Shown here piece by piece: positions 26,525 to 35,468 of a stretch of DNA of 64,000 nucleotides. Source of the DNA: Peptoniphilus raoultii (lineage in GTDB: Bacteria > Bacillota > Clostridia > Tissierellales > Peptoniphilaceae); assembly GCF_900099555.1 (NCBI RefSeq), contig NZ_FMWM01000002.1, positions 496,001-560,000 on the forward strand, given 5' to 3'. The notes under the pieces are model-generated. The model was not told the DNA's origin and made no database searches. It saw nothing but the letters and a program-made list of their open reading frames with translations. Made by a program: the position numbers and the translations under genes. The first letter of the stretch is position 1. Every line of letters starts with the position of its first letter.

Positions 26525-27151
26525 ATGAGATCTAGATTAGATAAAGATTTAGTGGAATTAAATGACCTGCTTCTTGAAATGTCAATGTTAATTGAAACCG
26601 CCATAAAAAAAGCAATAACTTTGTTAACTGAAAAAGATGAAAAAATTGCCCAAGAAGTTTATAATTATGAAGAGAGAACAGATATCTTTGAAGGCATAAT
26701 TCAAAAACACTGCTTAAAAGTTTTTGTTGAGCAACAACCGGCAGCTGGCGATTTAAGAAAAGTTTCTTCAGCCCTTAAAATGATTACTGACATGGAAAGA
26801 ATTGGCGACATCTCAAGAGATATTGCAGAATTATGTATGCTTCTTCCTGAAGATTATGGCAATAAATTTCCTAAGATTAGGGAAATGGCAAAGGCCACAA
26901 TTGACATAGTTAATAATTCTATAAATTCTTTCGTGAATCAGGATTTGGAAATTGCTGAAAAAATAGAAAGTGAAGATGATATTGTCGATGACTATTTTTC
27001 TTCTATAAGAGATGAATTTGTAGATGTGATTAAATCAGGACTTGAACCATCTTATGCCATAGATTTTATTATGATTGCAAAGTATCTGGAAAGGATAGCA
27101 GATCACGCAGTAAATATTTCTGAATGGGTAATTTTTTCAATAAAAGGATGA
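26525..27151 (+). CDS. phoU: Phosphate signalling/uptake regulator PhoU
   Basis: The 208-residue all-helical protein has two PhoU repeats; the E-x-x-x-D motifs KMITDMERIGDISRDIAEL (near 80-98) and MIAKYLERIADHAVNISEW (near 183-201) are the metal-binding faces. It links PstB to PhoR and limits phosphate uptake (family knowledge). ATG 26525 is chosen: GGGAGG lies 10 bases upstream inside the end of pstB, and the resulting N-terminus RLDKDLVELNDLLLEM aligns with PhoU. A longer frame into pstB is not needed. Confidence 0.93.
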   Translation: MRSRLDKDLVELNDLLLEMSMLIETAIKKAITLLTEKDEKIAQEVYNYEERTDIFEGIIQKHCLKVFVEQQPAAGDLRKVSSALKMITDMERIGDISRDIAELCMLLPEDYGNKFPKIREMAKATIDIVNNSINSFVNQDLEIAEKIESEDDIVDDYFSSIRDEFVDVIKSGLEPSYAIDFIMIAKYLERIADHAVNISEWVIFSIKG

Positions 27152-27155
27152 TTTA

Positions 27156-27836
27156 ATGGTAATTTATGTAGTAGAAGATGACACATCTATATTAAAATTA
27201 ATAGAATATTCTTTAAAGAGTAAGGAATATGAAGTAACCTGTTTTGAAAATGGTAAGGATTTTTTTGAAAAATTGTCACAAGATATACCTGATTTAGTTT
27301 TATTAGATATTATGCTGCCAGATATTGACGGCATAAAAATTTTAAAAAGACTTAAGGAAAACCCCATGACTTCAAAAATTTGGGTGATGATGATTACGGC
27401 AAAAACTTCTGAATATGATACAATTTCAGCCCTTGATCTTGGTGCTGATGATTATATTAAAAAACCATTTTCTGTTATGGAACTTCTTTCAAGAGTGGGA
27501 GCAGTCCAAAGAAGAGTTGAACTTAATGATGATAATAAAAATTTACTTGAATTTAATGGTATTGTCATTGATGAACTTAAAAGAACTGTTACAATTGATG
27601 GGGAAATTTCCTTCTTCACCTACAAGGAATATGAGCTTTTAAAATATTTAATTTTAAATAGAGATATTGTTATTTCAAGGGAAAAACTTTTGTCTTATAT
27701 TTGGGGTTACTCCTATGAGGGAGAAACTAGGACTGTGGATATGCATATTAAATTATTGAGAGATAAATTAGGAGACAAGAGAAAGTATATTAAGACTATA
27801 AGAGGTGTGGGATATATGCTTTCAATCAGAGGATAA
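27156..27836 (+). CDS. phoP: Response regulator, PhoP/PhoB type
   Basis: The 226-residue OmpR-family regulator's receiver domain (1-120) has acidic residues EDD at the start, phospho-acceptor Asp in LVLLDIMLPDIDG (about D49), Thr in MMITAKTSE and Lys in DYIKKPFS. The C-terminal winged helix (130-226) has the recognition segment TVDMHIKLLRDKLGD. It is the probable reader of the TTTACA boxes upstream of pstS. It follows phoU by 4 bases and phoR follows 1 base after its stop. Confidence 0.93.
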   Translation: MVIYVVEDDTSILKLIEYSLKSKEYEVTCFENGKDFFEKLSQDIPDLVLLDIMLPDIDGIKILKRLKENPMTSKIWVMMITAKTSEYDTISALDLGADDYIKKPFSVMELLSRVGAVQRRVELNDDNKNLLEFNGIVIDELKRTVTIDGEISFFTYKEYELLKYLILNRDIVISREKLLSYIWGYSYEGETRTVDMHIKLLRDKLGDKRKYIKTIRGVGYMLSIRG

Positions 27837-27837
27837 T

Positions 27838-29523
27838 ATGCAAAAACGTGTATTTAAATATTTGGTATTATTAAGTCTTTTAGTTTTATTTTTATCTACA
27901 ATTGCGTCCCTATTCATTTATTATGACAGATATACGGAAACTGTTAAGGAGGAGCTTTTCAAACTTGGAAATATACTCCAAGTTTCTATGGAGGAATCCA
28001 GAGATGAGCTTCAGTTTCTTGAAGACATATCCAAGAAAAATAAAACTTTCCGAATAACATATATAGGTCCAAATGGGGATGTTTTATTTGACACAGCAGA
28101 AAACCCTAAATTTTTGCCAAAACATGATGACAGGCCAGAGATTAAAGATGCAAAAAAATTTGGTTTCGCCGATTATGTTAGATTTTCCCAAACTCTTGGA
28201 AAAAATTCTTATTATGTATCCTTTTTACTCCACGATGATTATGTTTTAAGAATTTCTAAGGAAACGGACTCAATTTTAGGATCTTTTGTAAGAATTTTTC
28301 CTGCCATTCTTTTAATTGCTTTTGTCATATTTTTAATTGGCCTTATGGTTGCAAGAAAATTCACACACATTACTCTTTCTCCCATAAATGATTTAAATGA
28401 AGATTTGACAAATGTAGATACAGATAAGTTCCCTGAGATTAGTCCCTTTATAAACAGAATTTCTAATCAAAATCAAATTATTCAGGAGAGTTTAAAACAG
28501 ATTCAAAGGGAAAAGGACACAATTGAAACAATCCTTTCAAATATGAAGGAAGCTCTTATTATTGTTGATGAAAATAAAACTTTCCTTTCAGTTAACAAAT
28601 CTGCCTTAAAATTTTTTGGTGGTTCAGAAAATGTCATTGGGAAAAATATTCTCTTCCTTATTAGAAATGAAAAGATTTTAAATCTTTTAAATAAGGCCTT
28701 AAATGGTCAAAATTCCCATGAGATTATTGATATAGAAAATAGAAATTTTAAGGTATATGTCAATCCAGTTTTGGAAGATGGGAGAGTAAAGGGCGTTGTA
28801 ATGTTATTTATTGATGAAACAAATGAGCTTAGAGCTTTAAAACTTCGTGATGAATTTTCTTCAAATGTTTCTCACGAACTTAAAACTCCCCTAACATCAA
28901 TTTGCGGATTTTCAGAACTTCTTGCCAAGGGCATGGTTAATGATGATAAGAGCAGGCAAGAATTTAATGAACTAATCTATAGGGATTCAAAAAGACTTTT
29001 AAATTTAATTGAAGATATAATGAAAATTTCAGGCATTGATAAGCTTGAAACCTATTCAAGAGAAAAAATAGACTTAAGATTTTTAATGGAACAAATTTTA
29101 AAGTCTGAAGAGGGAAATATTTTAGCCAAAAAGCTAACAACAAATGTCATAGGTCAGGCAAATATTTTTGAAAATAAAACTATGATATGGGAACTTTTTG
29201 CCAACCTTATTTCCAATGGAGTAAAATATAATAAGGATAAGGGACAGCTTGACATAAATATTTCAGAAAATGACAAGTATATTTTTGTTGACGTTTCAGA
29301 TACGGGAATTGGAATACCAAATTCTGAAATTGAAAGAATTTTTGAAAGATTTTATAGGGTCGACAAGTCAAGATCTAAAAAAATTGAAGGAACGGGTCTT
29401 GGACTTTCAATAGTAAAACATATATTGTCAAATCTTGATGGAGAAATCGAAATTAAATCAAAGCCAGGTCTTGGCAGCAAATTTACAGTTAAACTTTTAA
29501 AAAATAGAAAAGATAAAAATTGA
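27838..29523 (+). CDS. phoR: Sensor histidine kinase, PhoR type
   Basis: The 561-residue kinase has two membrane helices (about 8-30 and 150-175) flanking an external domain, a HAMP-like linker, a PAS domain (about 235-330), a HisKA domain with phospho-His in NVSHELKTPLTSI (about 345) and a HATPase domain with NLISNGVKYN, DTGIGIP and GTGLGLSIVKH. Layout and PhoP neighbour match PhoR. ATG 27838 is right after the phoP stop with AGAGGA before it. As in Bacillus, the external sensor probably responds to a wall-related metabolite rather than phosphate itself (inference). Confidence 0.92.
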   Translation: MQKRVFKYLVLLSLLVLFLSTIASLFIYYDRYTETVKEELFKLGNILQVSMEESRDELQFLEDISKKNKTFRITYIGPNGDVLFDTAENPKFLPKHDDRPEIKDAKKFGFADYVRFSQTLGKNSYYVSFLLHDDYVLRISKETDSILGSFVRIFPAILLIAFVIFLIGLMVARKFTHITLSPINDLNEDLTNVDTDKFPEISPFINRISNQNQIIQESLKQIQREKDTIETILSNMKEALIIVDENKTFLSVNKSALKFFGGSENVIGKNILFLIRNEKILNLLNKALNGQNSHEIIDIENRNFKVYVNPVLEDGRVKGVVMLFIDETNELRALKLRDEFSSNVSHELKTPLTSICGFSELLAKGMVNDDKSRQEFNELIYRDSKRLLNLIEDIMKISGIDKLETYSREKIDLRFLMEQILKSEEGNILAKKLTTNVIGQANIFENKTMIWELFANLISNGVKYNKDKGQLDINISENDKYIFVDVSDTGIGIPNSEIERIFERFYRVDKSRSKKIEGTGLGLSIVKHILSNLDGEIEIKSKPGLGSKFTVKLLKNRKDKN

Positions 29524-29544
29524 TCCTAATTAATTATAAAGGAC

Positions 29545-29574
29545 CTTATATGTTAATTCATATAAGGACTTTTT
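29545..29574 (+). terminator. Rho-independent terminator of the pst-pho operon
   Basis: CTTATATG (29545-29552) and CATATAAG (29559-29566) form an 8-bp stem with loop TTAATT, then GAC and a T-rich tract. Confidence 0.75.
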
Positions 29575-29681
29575 ATTTTCTAATTAAATCCCTTTAAGTT
29601 TTGAAAAGTAAAGATAAAATAAATTTAAAAGTTTTTATCTTTTATCTTTTTCATATATAATTAAAATAGGCGAGGTGAATT

Positions 29682-30611
29682 ATGAATATTAATGAAATTT
29701 TAAATATTAAATATCCCATAATCCAAGGGGGTATGGCTCACATTTCAAAGGCATCTCTTGCGGCAGCCGTATCAAATGCAGGAGGTCTTGGACAAATTGC
29801 ATCTGGCGGTTTTAAGGCAGAAGAAGTTAGAGAGGAAATTAAAAAAGTAAGAAAACTAACGGATAAGCCCTTTGGCGTAAATGTTGTTTTAATGAATGAA
29901 GATGTTGAAGATTTAGTTAAGGTAATCATTGAAGAGGGAGTAGAAATTATAACTTGCGGAGCGGGAAATCCGGCCCCGTTTTTTGAAAAGTGGCTTGATG
30001 CAGGTATAAAGGTTATTCCTGTTATTGCAAATGTTAAGATGGCGAAAAAAGTTGAAAAACTTGGAGCGATAGCCCTTGTTTTTGAAGGAGCTGAAGCTGG
30101 TGGTCACATTGGAAGCCTAAATACTTTTGCAGAGCTTCCTGCCATAAAAGATTCAGTAAATATTCCAGTTATTGGTGCTGGGGGTGTTTATACAGGAAGG
30201 CAAATGCTGGCTGCAGAAATTCTCGGTGCTAGTGGAGTGCAAATTGGCACAAGGCTACTCACAGCAGAAGAAACTCCCGTCCACGAAAATTTTAAAAGAG
30301 CTTTAATTGAAGCTAAGGATTCAGACATAATGGTAACTGGAATTAGGACAAAAATGCCAACACGTGTTTTAAAAAATGACTTGGCAAAAAAACTTAATGA
30401 AATTGAAATGTCAGGTGGAGATTTAGATGAATTTTTTAAGTTGGCAAAGGGTTCTGGAAAAAAAGCTGTGGAAGGCGATGTAAACTGGGGTTCAATCTAT
30501 ACAGGCGAGGGACTTTACTTTTTAAATAAAATTGGAAGTGTAAGGGAAATTCTTGATGGTCTTATGAAAGAATATGAAGAGGTAAAAAAATATTTTAAGG
30601 AAAATTTATAA
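29682..30611 (+). CDS. fabK: FabK-like enoyl-ACP reductase / nitronate monooxygenase-family flavoprotein
   Basis: The 309-residue FMN-binding TIM barrel has IIQGGMAHISKASLAAAVSNAGGLGQIASGG at its start (read as IIQGGMAHIS and SNAGGLGQIASGG), EGAEAGGHIG near residue 140, and VIGAGGVYTGRQM plus ASGVQIGTRLL, the phosphate-binding loops. FabK reduces the enoyl-ACP double bond in fatty-acid synthesis; nitronate monooxygenases share the fold. The GGMA..S start favours FabK. No other fab gene is adjacent, so the assignment rests on motifs alone. The RBS is GAGGTG. Confidence 0.75.
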   Translation: MNINEILNIKYPIIQGGMAHISKASLAAAVSNAGGLGQIASGGFKAEEVREEIKKVRKLTDKPFGVNVVLMNEDVEDLVKVIIEEGVEIITCGAGNPAPFFEKWLDAGIKVIPVIANVKMAKKVEKLGAIALVFEGAEAGGHIGSLNTFAELPAIKDSVNIPVIGAGGVYTGRQMLAAEILGASGVQIGTRLLTAEETPVHENFKRALIEAKDSDIMVTGIRTKMPTRVLKNDLAKKLNEIEMSGGDLDEFFKLAKGSGKKAVEGDVNWGSIYTGEGLYFLNKIGSVREILDGLMKEYEEVKKYFKENL

Positions 30612-30616
30612 AAACA

Positions 30617-30658
30617 AAGAACTTTAGATTAATTAAAAGTCTAAAGTTCTTTTTTTAA
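30617..30658. terminator. Bidirectional Rho-independent terminator
   Basis: A 12-bp perfect stem AAGAACTTTAGA (30617-30628) and TCTAAAGTTCTT (30640-30651), followed by T run on plus. It separates the convergent fabK-like and rhodanese genes. Confidence 0.88.
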
Positions 30659-30660
30659 TC

Positions 30661-30981
30661 TTATTTATTTTTAAAATATTCTAAAATCCCACCGCTTATA
30701 TTTACGGGGTCGTAACCCTTTGCCTTTAAAAATCTTGCGGCTTCAAAAGATCTTCTTCCGCTCCTGCAAAGAAGATATATTTTTTGGTCATTGGGAATTT
30801 TTTCATATTCTTTTGCCAGCCTATCCAAAGGGATATTTTTTGTCCCAGGTATATTTTTTTCTGAGATTTCTTCTTTTGTTCTCACATCTAAAATATAGGC
30901 TCCGTCTTTTAAAAGCTCATCAATTTTTACGGCTTCTATACTTTCTATATCTAATCCAAAAATTTTATTTAATAAATCCAT
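30661..30981 (-). CDS. Rhodanese-domain sulfurtransferase-like protein
   Basis: The 106-residue single rhodanese domain has ILDVRTKEEISE (residues 33-44), PGTKNIPLDRL, and the active-site loop LCRSGRRSFEAA with the persulfide-forming Cys, then GYDPVNISGGI. Such proteins carry sulfane sulfur from thiosulfate or polysulfide, partner unknown. It lies 9 bases downstream of the aminopeptidase gene with an AGGAAGG site between, so the two probably form an operon. Confidence 0.88.
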   Translation of the reverse strand: MDLLNKIFGLDIESIEAVKIDELLKDGAYILDVRTKEEISEKNIPGTKNIPLDRLAKEYEKIPNDQKIYLLCRSGRRSFEAARFLKAKGYDPVNISGGILEYFKNK

Positions 30982-30990
30982 AGACCTTCC

Positions 30991-32346
30991 TTATTTTGTG
31001 AAGGCTTTATAGGCCTTATAAGTCATATAGGCGTCAGCTTTTGACGAAAGTTCAAGAGGAGCGTGCATTGACAAAACAGCAGGTCCCATATCAACAACTT
31101 CTGCACCGTGCTCCGCTAAAATATAGGCAATTGTTCCGCCGCCGCCTTGGTCTGTCTTTCCAATTTCTCCAGTTTGAAAAAATATATTTTCTCTTTCAAA
31201 AAGATTTTTAATTTCATATAAAAATTCAGCATTTGCATCATTTGAACCAGATTTTCCACGAGAGCCTGTGTATTTTACCATAACAATTCCGCTACCTAAG
31301 AGGGGAGCATTATTTTTGTCAAAGACTTCTTTATAGTCAGGATCATATCCTGCGGCAACATCGGCTGAAAGGACCTTGGAATTTGCAAGAGCCTTTTTCA
31401 ATTTAAGATCAGAATATTTTCCCATCTTTTCTAAAATTTCGCCTAAAAAAATTTCAAAATATCTTGCAGTCATGGCTGTATTGCCAACTGAACCAATTTC
31501 TTCCTTATCAACTAAAAGCGCACAAGCAGATCTTTTTGGATTTTCACATTCCAAAACTGCCCTAAAATTTGCATAAGAGCAAATTCTGTCATCTTGACCG
31601 TGACCGGCAATTAAGGCTCTGTCAAAACCAACATCACGAGCTTTTGCAGCAGGAACTGCTTCAAATTCAGCCACCATAAAATCGTCTTCTTCCAAAGAAT
31701 ACTTGTCTTTTAAAATCTTTAAAATATTTTCCTTTAGGGGATTTTCTCCATCCTTTGCCTTGAAACTTGAATGACCAATTACAATATTTAAGTTTTCAGC
31801 TTCAATTAATTTGTCGGCAGTTTTTTGCATTTGGTCTTTTGCAAGATGGGGAAGGAGATCATTTATAAAAAATACCGGGTCTTTTTCATCTTCGCCAATA
31901 GAAATATTTCTTTTTTCTCCTCTTTTATCTATAAAAAATCCGTGGAGGGCAAGTTCAATTGTTGGCCATTGATATTTTTTAACTCCTCCATAATAATGGG
32001 TTTTTAAATAGCAAAGATCTAAATCTTCGTAAAGAGGGCGGGCCTTGATATCAAGCCTTGGGCTGTCAATGTGAGAGCCTACAATATTAAGTCCATCTTC
32101 TAAATTTTCTCCCAAAACTAAAAGGATGCAGGACTTATTTTTGTTATTTAAAAAAATCTTGTCACCTTTTTTTAAGGCACCTTCAAATTCTTCTAAGGAT
32201 TTAAATCCCCTTGCCCTAGCTTCTTTTTCAAAATAAATAACAGCTTCCCTTTCAGTTTTTGCTACATTTAAAAAATTTTTATAATCTTCACCATAGGCAA
32301 AAATTTCATCATAAGTTTTTTCATCTATATTTTTCCATATATTCAT
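30991..32346 (-). CDS. M18-family metallo-aminopeptidase
   Basis: The 451-residue enzyme has the M18 pattern: NIVGSHIDSPRLDIKARPLYED (metal His in SHIDSPR, near residue 95), GHGQDDRICSYAN (about 247), KEEIGSVGNTAM with the catalytic/metal Glu pair (about 285), and a late metal His in MGPAVLSMHAPLE. It releases N-terminal amino acids, usually acidic or neutral, in the cytoplasm. The subgroup resembles bacterial LAP4/ApeA homologues. The SD before ATG 32346 is weak (GGTGA). Confidence 0.9.
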   Translation of the reverse strand: MNIWKNIDEKTYDEIFAYGEDYKNFLNVAKTEREAVIYFEKEARARGFKSLEEFEGALKKGDKIFLNNKNKSCILLVLGENLEDGLNIVGSHIDSPRLDIKARPLYEDLDLCYLKTHYYGGVKKYQWPTIELALHGFFIDKRGEKRNISIGEDEKDPVFFINDLLPHLAKDQMQKTADKLIEAENLNIVIGHSSFKAKDGENPLKENILKILKDKYSLEEDDFMVAEFEAVPAAKARDVGFDRALIAGHGQDDRICSYANFRAVLECENPKRSACALLVDKEEIGSVGNTAMTARYFEIFLGEILEKMGKYSDLKLKKALANSKVLSADVAAGYDPDYKEVFDKNNAPLLGSGIVMVKYTGSRGKSGSNDANAEFLYEIKNLFERENIFFQTGEIGKTDQGGGGTIAYILAEHGAEVVDMGPAVLSMHAPLELSSKADAYMTYKAYKAFTK

Positions 32347-32519
32347 TTATTATCACCTAAGAAAATTGTATCATAAAATTTAAAGTCCTTGTTAAAATTT
32401 AAAATTCAAATTTTTTTCATTACTTAAAGTAAAATTTCTCCTAAAAAAATTCTGAAATAAAATTTTTTCCTAAACATTTTCTACCTTTAGATTTATCTTT
32501 AAAATCTCTGTAAAGTGCC

Positions 32520-32548
32520 TTGAAAAACTAATTTTTTTATCCTAAAAT
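32520..32548 (+). promoter_or_regulatory. Promoter of the 2-hydroxyacid dehydrogenase gene
   Basis: TTGAAA (32520-32525), 17 bases, TAAAAT (32543-32548), 32 bases before the ATG, with AGGAGG between. Confidence 0.65.
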
Positions 32549-32580
32549 ATAATCAAATAATAGTTAAAAGGAGGATTTTA

Positions 32581-33522
32581 ATGAAAGCGCTAATTATTGA
32601 CCAAATGTCAGACGTAATTGACAAAGGTTTAGAAGAAAGAGGCATCGAATACAAAAAAGTAATGTTACCAAAGAAGGAAGAGTTAATTAAACTTATTCCT
32701 GAATATGATTTCTTAATCATGAGAGTTGATCCATTTATAGACAAAGATATTTTTGAAGCAGCTAAAAATTTAAAGGCAATATTTGTTGGTTCAGTTGGAA
32801 CTAACCACATTGACTTAAAAGAAGCTGAAAAGAGAAATATTCCTGTTAAAAACTCTCCAGGACAAAATGCAAATGCAGTTGCAGAACTTGTATTTTGTAA
32901 AGCTCTTGACCTTTACAGAAATTCTGTTCAAGCTCAAAATGAAGTTAAATCTGGTATTTGGAATAAATACAGATGGATTGGTAGAGAATTAAGAAATAAG
33001 ACTATGGGTATTTTAGGATTTGGAGCAATTGGAAGAAGAGTTGCTGAACTTGCGCATGCATTTAAAATGGACGTCCTTGCTTATGACCCATATTTCAAAC
33101 CAGAAAATAATCCATATGACTATGCAAAACTTGTAAGTCTTGATGAAGTACTTAATAATTCTGATGTAATCACTCTTCACCTTCCATTAACTCCAGAAAC
33201 AAAAAATATGATCTCTGGCGAACAAATGAAGAATATGAGAGATGGAGCAATTATTATTAATGCAGCTCGTGGCGGCGTTGTTGATGAAGAAGCTCTTTAT
33301 GAATACATCAAAAATGGAAAACTAGGCGGAGCAAACCTTGATACTCTTGCAGACGAACTTGGAACTGGCGGACTTGATACTCAAGACGTACCAATTTCTT
33401 CAAAATTATTTGAATTAGATAGACTTTATATCACTCCACACATTGGAGGATCAACAATTGATGCTCAAGACGATATTGGTGGTGTAGTTCTTAAAAATCT
33501 TGATGAATTTTTAGGAAAATAA
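32581..33522 (+). CDS. NAD-dependent D-2-hydroxyacid dehydrogenase
   Basis: The 313-residue enzyme has the NAD fold GILGFGAIGRRVAELA (about residues 143-158, GxGxxG), the catalytic Arg in NAARGGVVDE (about 233) and His in ITPHIGGST (about 284). It belongs to the D-lactate/phosphoglycerate dehydrogenase superfamily. The segment after GGANLDTLADELGTGGLD replaces the usual LDVFEEEP, so substrate choice is uncertain: D-2-hydroxy acids from amino-acid fermentation are plausible. Codon use and the clear promoter suggest strong expression. It is a single-gene unit. Confidence 0.85.
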   Translation: MKALIIDQMSDVIDKGLEERGIEYKKVMLPKKEELIKLIPEYDFLIMRVDPFIDKDIFEAAKNLKAIFVGSVGTNHIDLKEAEKRNIPVKNSPGQNANAVAELVFCKALDLYRNSVQAQNEVKSGIWNKYRWIGRELRNKTMGILGFGAIGRRVAELAHAFKMDVLAYDPYFKPENNPYDYAKLVSLDEVLNNSDVITLHLPLTPETKNMISGEQMKNMRDGAIIINAARGGVVDEEALYEYIKNGKLGGANLDTLADELGTGGLDTQDVPISSKLFELDRLYITPHIGGSTIDAQDDIGGVVLKNLDEFLGK

Positions 33523-33534
33523 GTTAAAAAATAA

Positions 33535-33560
33535 GCCGGGATTTGGTCCCGGTATTTTTT
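33535..33560. terminator. Bidirectional Rho-independent terminator
   Basis: CCGGGA (33536-33541) and TCCCGG (33547-33552) with loop TTTGG, then TATTTTTT on plus. It lies between convergent genes. Confidence 0.85.
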
Positions 33561-33574
33561 ATGCTTTTAAGTTT

Positions 33575-34534
33575 TTAATAAGTATTATTTTCAATAATCA
33601 ACCTATTACTTTGAACCCTTGCCCTTTCAATTACTATTATGGCTGATGCTATAGAAATTAATAGAATACCTATTTTTTGGTTTCCTGTAATTGGATTTTT
33701 TAAAATCAAAAATGATAGGAAACTTGCCAGCATTGGTTTTAGGAAAAAGACTAGAGATGAAATGGCAACGGGATTTTTTTCTACTGCCAAAAGGTGGCTG
33801 GCAAATCCACATCCAGTAACAAAAATTGAAATATATAAAAATACTAAAAGATTATCCCTTGATAGGCCCTTAATAATTGGAATATTTGCAAAGGCATCAA
33901 GGCCAAGATTTGTAAAGAAATTAGAAACAGAACTAATCCTTGAAATTTCTATAAAAATTAAAAGCTCCATCATACCAAAAAGAAAAGTATAGCAGGTAAT
34001 GGTTGGTGCCTTTATGGGACTTTTTTTTGTAATTCTTTTACTAACAAAAGAATAAAGGGCAAAACCCAAAGCTGATGAAAGAGAAATTATAACCCCTTTA
34101 AGAGAACCCTTAAAATCAAGGGGATTTACAAGGACAATAATAGCCAGCAGAGCCAAAATTATTCCTATAAAAGTATTTTTATTAATTTTTTCATCTGTGA
34201 AGAAGTGAGAAATTATTATGGCAAAAAAAGTATTAGTGCAAAACAAAATTCCGGCAACGTGAGCTTCTAAAAAATAAACTGAAAGCGTATAAAGACTCAT
34301 TGCTAAAACTACGCACAAAAATCCTGTGAAAGCAAAGCTCAAATAGTCCTTTTTCTTTAAAGAATAGTTAGATTTTTTTAAAGAATTTTTGCTTATGGGA
34401 TATAAAATAATAGTGCCAATTAAGAATCTTAAAAAATTTAGCTGCAAGGGATTAAAAACCCCACCCGTAAGTTTTATGGCAACTTCCATAGAAGAAAATA
34501 AAATAGAAGCCAATAATACATATATATAATTCAA
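33575..34534 (-). CDS. DMT-superfamily (EamA) transporter
   Basis: The 319-residue protein has about ten hydrophobic helices in two EamA repeats. The first repeat holds FLRFLIGTIILYP, the second TFLFGMMELLIF and a late NPVAISSLVFFLKPMLASFLSFL-type segment (seen as VAISSLVFFLKPMLASF). Proteins of this family export or exchange metabolites such as amino acids; no substrate can be assigned. It is a single gene. Confidence 0.87.
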   Translation of the reverse strand: MNYIYVLLASILFSSMEVAIKLTGGVFNPLQLNFLRFLIGTIILYPISKNSLKKSNYSLKKKDYLSFAFTGFLCVVLAMSLYTLSVYFLEAHVAGILFCTNTFFAIIISHFFTDEKINKNTFIGIILALLAIIVLVNPLDFKGSLKGVIISLSSALGFALYSFVSKRITKKSPIKAPTITCYTFLFGMMELLIFIEISRISSVSNFFTNLGLDAFANIPIIKGLSRDNLLVFLYISIFVTGCGFASHLLAVEKNPVAISSLVFFLKPMLASFLSFLILKNPITGNQKIGILLISIASAIIVIERARVQSNRLIIENNTY

Positions 34535-34854
34535 GAATAATCACCCATATTAATTATAGGAAAACTTTGAAATTTTTGCAAACAATCCAAGTCGAGTTTT
34601 CATCTTTTGCTGGGCAGCAGCTGTTTAAAGACAAAAGAACTCTAGCTTACAACTAGAGTTCTTTAAAAAATAATTATACATACATTTTTAAAATAACATT
34701 TATTACCATGATAACAAAAAAGGTATTGTATATTTTTTGGATTCTTTAAAATTATACTTTGTACCGCCTGGAAGATAATGTACCAATGCAGGTGAAAATC
34801 TTTATTAATCTTCAAAACTGTAATATAATAAAATAAAATATTTATGGAGGAAGC
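34535..34854. other. 320-bp intergenic region with an orphan minus-strand terminator
   Basis: No intact gene is present. The perfect stem AAAGAACTCTAG (34634-34645) and CTAGAGTTCTTT (34653-34664) is followed by TTTTGTCTTT only on the minus strand. No minus-strand gene feeds it. A short open stretch on minus at about 34714-34797 (PALVHYLPGGTKYN...) could be the end of a lost gene; this is weak. Confidence 0.45.
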
Positions 34855-35460
34855 ATGGACATTTATTTTGTTAGACATGGAGAAACCCTTTGGAATAAAA
34901 ATGATATAATTCAGGGACATTTAGATTCGCCCTTAACTGAAAAGGGAAGGGAAATGGCAAAAATTTTAAGGAAAAAGTCTAAGGATTTAAAATTTACAAA
35001 AGTCTATTCATCAGACCTGGGCAGGGCCTATGAAACTGCAAAACTAATTTGTCCCAGTAAGCCCATAATAAAAACCGAGCTTTTAAGGGAAATTGATGTT
35101 GGTTCATGGTCAGGGAAAAATTTTAAGGACATAGAAAAAGAAGATCCGATTTTATATTACAATTATTTCAAAAGACCTGAAATTTATAATAGGATTGACG
35201 GGGAAAGTTTTTATGATTTAAATGCTAGGGTCAAAAAATTTTTTGATGGTGCTTTAAATGAAAATCAAAGGGAAAATATATTAATAGTGAGCCATGGAAT
35301 TACTATTGTTTCAATTTTTAATCTTATGGAAAAAAAGTCTGTAAAAGATTTTTGGTATAATAGAGTTAGGCGAAATGCAGAATTTAACATTGCAAGATAT
35401 GAAAAAGGAGAATTTACAATAATTAAAAAAGCTCCCTTAAATCCAAAACAAACAATATAG
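34855..35460 (+). CDS. Histidine phosphatase (phosphoglycerate mutase-like)
   Basis: The 201-residue protein has the phospho-His loop FVRHGETLWN at its start (RHG with His10) and the second catalytic His in IVSHGITI (about 147). It belongs to the broad branch-1 histidine phosphatase family, whose members hydrolyse many phosphoesters, so the substrate is unknown. It is the first gene of a four-gene operon (8-base gap to the next). AGGAGG-like GGAGG lies before the ATG. Confidence 0.85.
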   Translation: MDIYFVRHGETLWNKNDIIQGHLDSPLTEKGREMAKILRKKSKDLKFTKVYSSDLGRAYETAKLICPSKPIIKTELLREIDVGSWSGKNFKDIEKEDPILYYNYFKRPEIYNRIDGESFYDLNARVKKFFDGALNENQRENILIVSHGITIVSIFNLMEKKSVKDFWYNRVRRNAEFNIARYEKGEFTIIKKAPLNPKQTI

Positions 35461-35468
35461 GAGGACTT

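Noticed and set aside
34663..34920. 85-codon minus-strand frame before the histidine phosphatase gene
   Set aside because: It overlaps the start of a well-supported plus-strand gene, has no SD and a random-looking composition; only its lower part is mentioned as a possible remnant.
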